Assembly (NCBI GenBank): GCA_003222755.1
Contig: QHXA01000619.1
Location: 1,667 to 12,421 of the forward strand
DNA length: 10,755 nucleotides
Direction of reading: 5' to 3'
Source of the DNA: Acidobacteriota bacterium
Lineage (GTDB): Bacteria > Acidobacteriota > Terriglobia > 20CM-2-55-15
The notes under the pieces were generated by a model, which did not search any database, had not been told where the DNA came from, and worked only from the letters and a program-made list of their open reading frames with translations. The number at the start of each line of letters is the position of its first letter. The stretch's first letter is position 1. The translations under genes were made by a program, and so were the position numbers. Below are positions 7,688 through 10,755 of the stretch, in pieces.

Positions 7688-10132
7688 GACCCGGCTCTCC
7701 TCATCTGAAAGGGTGCGCTCTTCACAATGGCCAAAATGGTCGACGACCAGCGGTAATTATCCGTTGCGGCTGCTCGCACGATCCCGCGGATTGCCGGCGC
7801 GTCGAACGATTCAATCTCCCGGCCAAGGGCATACGTGGCCAGCTTTGCTGTCACCGTCCTCACGAACTGCTCCTTCTGCGCCACCAACGCCTGGCGCAGA
7901 GCCACAGGCCCTTCGACTTTCGTTCCATCCAGCAGCACGCCAGACGGGTCGATGGCCGTGCCCGCATCCTTTGTGCGCCATTGCCCAATGGCATCGAAGT
8001 TCTCGAGGCTGAAACCCAGCGCACACGGGATTCTTGCGGTGCGTCTCCAGCATCTCGCGCACCGGCAAAGGTTTGTTCTCTTTGTTGCTCGCCTCCAGAG
8101 CCGGCACATTGGGAGGCGGAGGCGGCACGGGCGCGCCGAGAATATTTTCGAGAAGCCACTTTCCGCGGATTGTCGGCGAGGTGCGGGTGGTGTACGAGGT
8201 GACGGACAGAACGGCCGCTTTGCCCAGCAACCCCCAGCGGTTCTCATCGGTGAGCATCACGCGACGGAAATGGCTTCCATAGACACCAGCGATTCCGTAG
8301 TGCCGGGCCAGTTGTTCGTTAACGAACGTGAAGTTCGCCGTCAGCAGATCCACGATGCTCCGGTCCTCTTTCAGTTGAGCGTCGAAGAACAGATCCATCT
8401 CCTTCACGAACGCAATCCGCAGGTTGTCGTCGAACCATGGGAAATGCTGGTTTGCATCCGGCGTGAGCAGCCAGACATTCCGAGTCTCCAGCCACTGCTC
8501 GAAAAAGTTCTCCACGAGAGACGTTGGCGCACGCGGGTCCGCGAGCATGCGCCGCACCTGCTGATCCAGGACACTTGCATCTCGCAGTTTCCCAGCGATC
8601 GCCAGGTCGAGCAGTTCGTCGTCCGGGATGCTGCTCCACAGGAAGAACGACAAGCGTGAGGCCAGTTCGACGTCGGAGATGCGATAAACCGCATTTGGAG
8701 CGACGTTGGCTGGATCCGCCTCAATCCGGAACAGAAAATCGGGGCTGACGAGAACGCGCTCGAGCCCGGCGCGAATGCCTGCATCGAAGTTCGCGCGCGC
8801 ACGGGCCGTCTTATAGAAACCGACCAGCACCTGGACGTCCTCATCGGTCGCCGGCCGGCGATACGCGCGCCGAGCCAAAGTCGACAGAATCTTCGTCGCG
8901 CATGCGGTCTCTTCCGCGTTGGTCGTCCTGGGCTGGGGCTGGCAAACGAACATGCGGTTCCGGCTGGGCGAATCCTTCGGGTCCTTGGGTACCGCCGCAT
9001 TGTACGGCCCTCCGATCAGCAGCGACGAGATGAAAGCCGGCATGGTTGGCACGTCTCCTTCGCGGCTCCAGATCGGAATGCGCGCCGGTCCCAGTCCCTC
9101 AGGCTCGACATCGTTAGACTTGAGGACGGTGGCGGCGACCGTCCGCTGTCCCGCCTTCAGCGGCACACGCACCTGCAATGCGTCATCGGCACGGGTCAGG
9201 GCTCCCGCCCTGACTTCGCGATAGTCCGCCACCGCCTGGGCCGCCAACTCCGCCCCGCCGCCGAGCGTAAAGTGGCCGACTCGTACGCCATCAACGCGAA
9301 TCTCGATCTCGTTCGGTTCATTCAGGCCACGGATCACGTCTGCAAACGTTCGCTGCAGCCGAAGCTTCAGGATGTACTCGCCATCGACAGGGAAGTAGTG
9401 ACGCGCGGCAATCCCGCCCCGCGAGCCCAATGGAAAATCTTCGGAGAGCCGGTCCGTCTGCCACAGCCAGGTCTGTTCGTTGGAGTCGCCCTTGACAGCG
9501 GTGTAGCGCTCGAAGGCCGGCGGGATCGTCGGATCGCCAATAGCGAGGCGCGCGATCTTGGCCGCTGCATTCAAATAACGATCCAGAAGGGCCGGCGCCA
9601 ACAAGAGCGCATCGGCGTTGGTATCAAAGCCGTGCGCTTGCTGGTCCGGCGGCAGCATGGACGGGGCGTCGACCTCAATCCCCGTCAGGTCGCGAACCGC
9701 GTTGGCATATTCAGTTCGATTGAGCCGATGGAGATTCGCCGTCCGGCCCGGATTCAAATGGGCCGCAGCCGAACGATCGAGTTCCGTCTCCAGCCAACCC
9801 GCCACGGCGTCATACGTGGCACTGTCGGGCCGCCGATTGCCGGCAGGCGGCATCGACCGGCTTCGAAGTTTCAAGACGACCTTTTCCCACGTCTCCGCCG
9901 AGTTGAAAACCTGGGCGGCGTCAGCCTTCTCGAGTGTGAGGCCGCCGGTCTTCAATCGATCGTTGTGACACGTGACGCAGTACGTGGTCACAAACTCACG
10001 CACAGGAGTTGCGGTAGCCGCCTGAGGGGCTGCCGGGTGCGCACTCATCTGGCCGGACCTTAAACCCAGAAAACCTATCGCCCCCGCGATGCAAGCGCAC
10101 GCCATCAATATCTTTCGCATCGTGATTGTCAT
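7684..10132 (-). CDS. PSCyt1/DUF1587/DUF1595/DUF1592/DUF1588/DUF1585 multidomain cytochrome protein, frameshifted near 8019
   Basis: This is a large exported protein of about 815 residues. Counting from the ATG at 10130-10132: a signal peptide (MRKILMACACIAGAIGFLG); a cytochrome c domain with haem motif CVTCH (residues 52-56) and probable Met ligand in SRSMPPAG (about 94); DUF1587 (LHRLNRTEYANAVRDLTGIE, about 135-200); a beta-rich segment (DGEYILKLRLQRTF, IEIRVDGVRVGHFTL); DUF1595 (about 405-470, LARRAYRRPATDEDV); DUF1592 (about 482-612, YRISDVELASRLSFFLWSS, ENFFEQWLETRNV); DUF1588 (TSPTIRGKWLLENILGAPVP). The frame then breaks after HRKNPVCA. A second frame (7684 to about 8019) resumes LGFSLENFDAIGQWR and includes DUF1585 (KLATYALGREIE, AIVKSAPFQMR). 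The expected S-C-H-x-x-x-D-P between them is missing. An upstream ATG at 10169-10171 is possible; neither start has a clear Shine-Dalgarno. The biochemical function of the family is unknown. Confidence 0.93.
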
Positions 10133-10249
10133 GTAACCCAATGAAAGTGGCTTCTTTGGAAAGCCGGGCATTCGGTCAATGGGTCAACTACATTAAACAT
10201 TCGACAGCAAACCAACTCACAACTCATATTTTTGGGGCAAAAGCCCTCC

Positions 10250-10755
10250 TCACCGGCACTTGTTCTGGGCCTGACAAGGCCGCCCGAGCTTCGGATCCGC
10301 TCCGTGTTTCGCGAGTATGTCGGCGCCCTCTTTGTTGTAAAGCACTCCACCCAACCGGTCGCCGAATCCCGACGCGGCGAGCCACGGCGTAACGCCCGCC
10401 TTGCTCACAACGTTCACCTCCGCCCCCTTCTCGATCAACAACTCGAGCAAAGTATTCCACCCCCGGTACGCCGGCCCGAAGAGGGCGTTCTCATTAAAGC
10501 TGGTGACCCCGCCAGCCCCCACGCCCAGGTCCAGGAGAAACCTAACGGACTCGATCGCCTGCTTCTCCGTGACGGGACTTTCGCCAACTCCATGATTGAG
10601 CGCTGCCGCCGCCATCACCGCCGTCGTGTTGGTGGCCGTAACCAGTTTGGGATCGGCCCCGGCAGCCAACAGCAGGCGCATCATCTCAACATCGTCCACT
10701 GAACTGGCGAGCAGAAAGGGCGTTGCTCCGACCGCGTCGGTATACCCGCCGGCGA
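10250..10755 (-). CDS. Ankyrin-repeat protein, C-terminal part (5' end beyond right edge)
   Basis: An open leftward frame runs from the window edge to the TGA at 10250-10252, giving at least 167 residues. It contains three to four ankyrin repeats: GATPFLLASSVDDVEMMRLL then LAAGADPKL; TNTTAVMAAAAL through SVRFLLDLGVGAGG with an insertion (NHGVGESPVTEKQ); ENALFGPAYRGWNTLLELLI then EKGAEVNV; and AGVTPWLAASG through ADILAKHGADPKL. The protein ends with CQAQNKCR. Ankyrin repeats bind other proteins; no enzymatic domain is visible in this portion. It is the first seen gene of the leftward group and ends 118 nt before the DUF1592 gene start. Acidobacterial ankyrin proteins of this sort often sit beside DUF1592/DUF1552 genes, so a structural or regulatory role in that system is possible. 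Any signal peptide or cytochrome domain would lie outside the window. Confidence 0.85.
   Translation of the reverse strand, partial: AGGYTDAVGATPFLLASSVDDVEMMRLLLAAGADPKLVTATNTTAVMAAAALNHGVGESPVTEKQAIESVRFLLDLGVGAGGVTSFNENALFGPAYRGWNTLLELLIEKGAEVNVVSKAGVTPWLAASGFGDRLGGVLYNKEGADILAKHGADPKLGRPCQAQNKCR

Noticed and set aside
7835..8659. Long rightward open frame (274 codons) across the DUF1592 gene
   Set aside because: It is antisense to clear DUF1592/DUF1588 homology and has no family pattern; long antisense frames are expected in GC-rich coding DNA. The same applies to the rightward frame at 9272-10063 and the leftward frames at 2284-3015 and 3850-4554 inside the TonB receptor gene.
10235..10246. 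Short hairpin GGGC-AAAA-GCCC just after the ankyrin gene stop as a terminator
   Set aside because: The stem has only four pairs, and read leftward it is followed by CAAAAATA and not a T-run.
1..10755. tRNA or rRNA genes, CRISPR arrays, insertion sequences
   Set aside because: I saw no cloverleaf-like or rRNA-like stretches, no regularly spaced direct repeats and no transposase-like protein in any frame.

Overview
The window looks like a piece of a GC-rich Acidobacteriota (Solibacter- or Vicinamibacter-like) genome. This is inferred from gene content, not from a marker gene: a very large carboxypeptidase-regulatory-domain TonB receptor, a cytochrome c/DUF1587/1595/1592/1588/1585 protein coupled to a DUF1552 Tat protein, and a secreted PQQ sugar dehydrogenase. 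That mix is typical of Acidobacteriota (the DUF1592/DUF1552 pair also occurs in Planctomycetota).

Layout. Positions 1-743 hold three leftward genes: a VOC-family protein, a small unknown ORF whose start overlaps the VOC stop, and the first 38 codons of an MFS transporter that runs off the left edge. Positions 841-1094 hold a rightward remnant of an outer-membrane beta-barrel protein with a one-base frameshift. Positions 1314-4680 hold a rightward TonB-dependent receptor of about 1,120 residues, with a frameshift near residue 66, followed by a strong hairpin terminator. From 4819 to the right edge everything is leftward. In transcription order this is a 5'-truncated ankyrin-repeat protein, the DUF1592-type cytochrome protein, the DUF1552 protein (4-nt stop/start overlap), then after a 287-nt gap a PQQ-dependent sugar dehydrogenase.

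How the genes may work together. The right half encodes proteins that appear exported (Sec-like signal on the cytochrome protein, Tat signal on DUF1552, signal peptide on the PQQ enzyme). They are potentially redox-active (two haem motifs in the intact DUF1592 family, one left here; PQQ in the dehydrogenase). The receptor would bring a large substrate across the outer membrane. A periplasmic oxidation module is a plausible but unproven reading; DUF1592 and DUF1552 have no established biochemical function.

The most striking feature is that four reading frames are interrupted (near 981, 1512, 5421 and 8019) and the PQQ gene also has an in-frame TGA in its signal peptide (6012-6014). Two of the lesions appear to remove short conserved segments, including a CxxCH haem motif in the DUF1592 protein. 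Either the locus is decaying or the assembly carries errors. The sequence alone cannot decide this.
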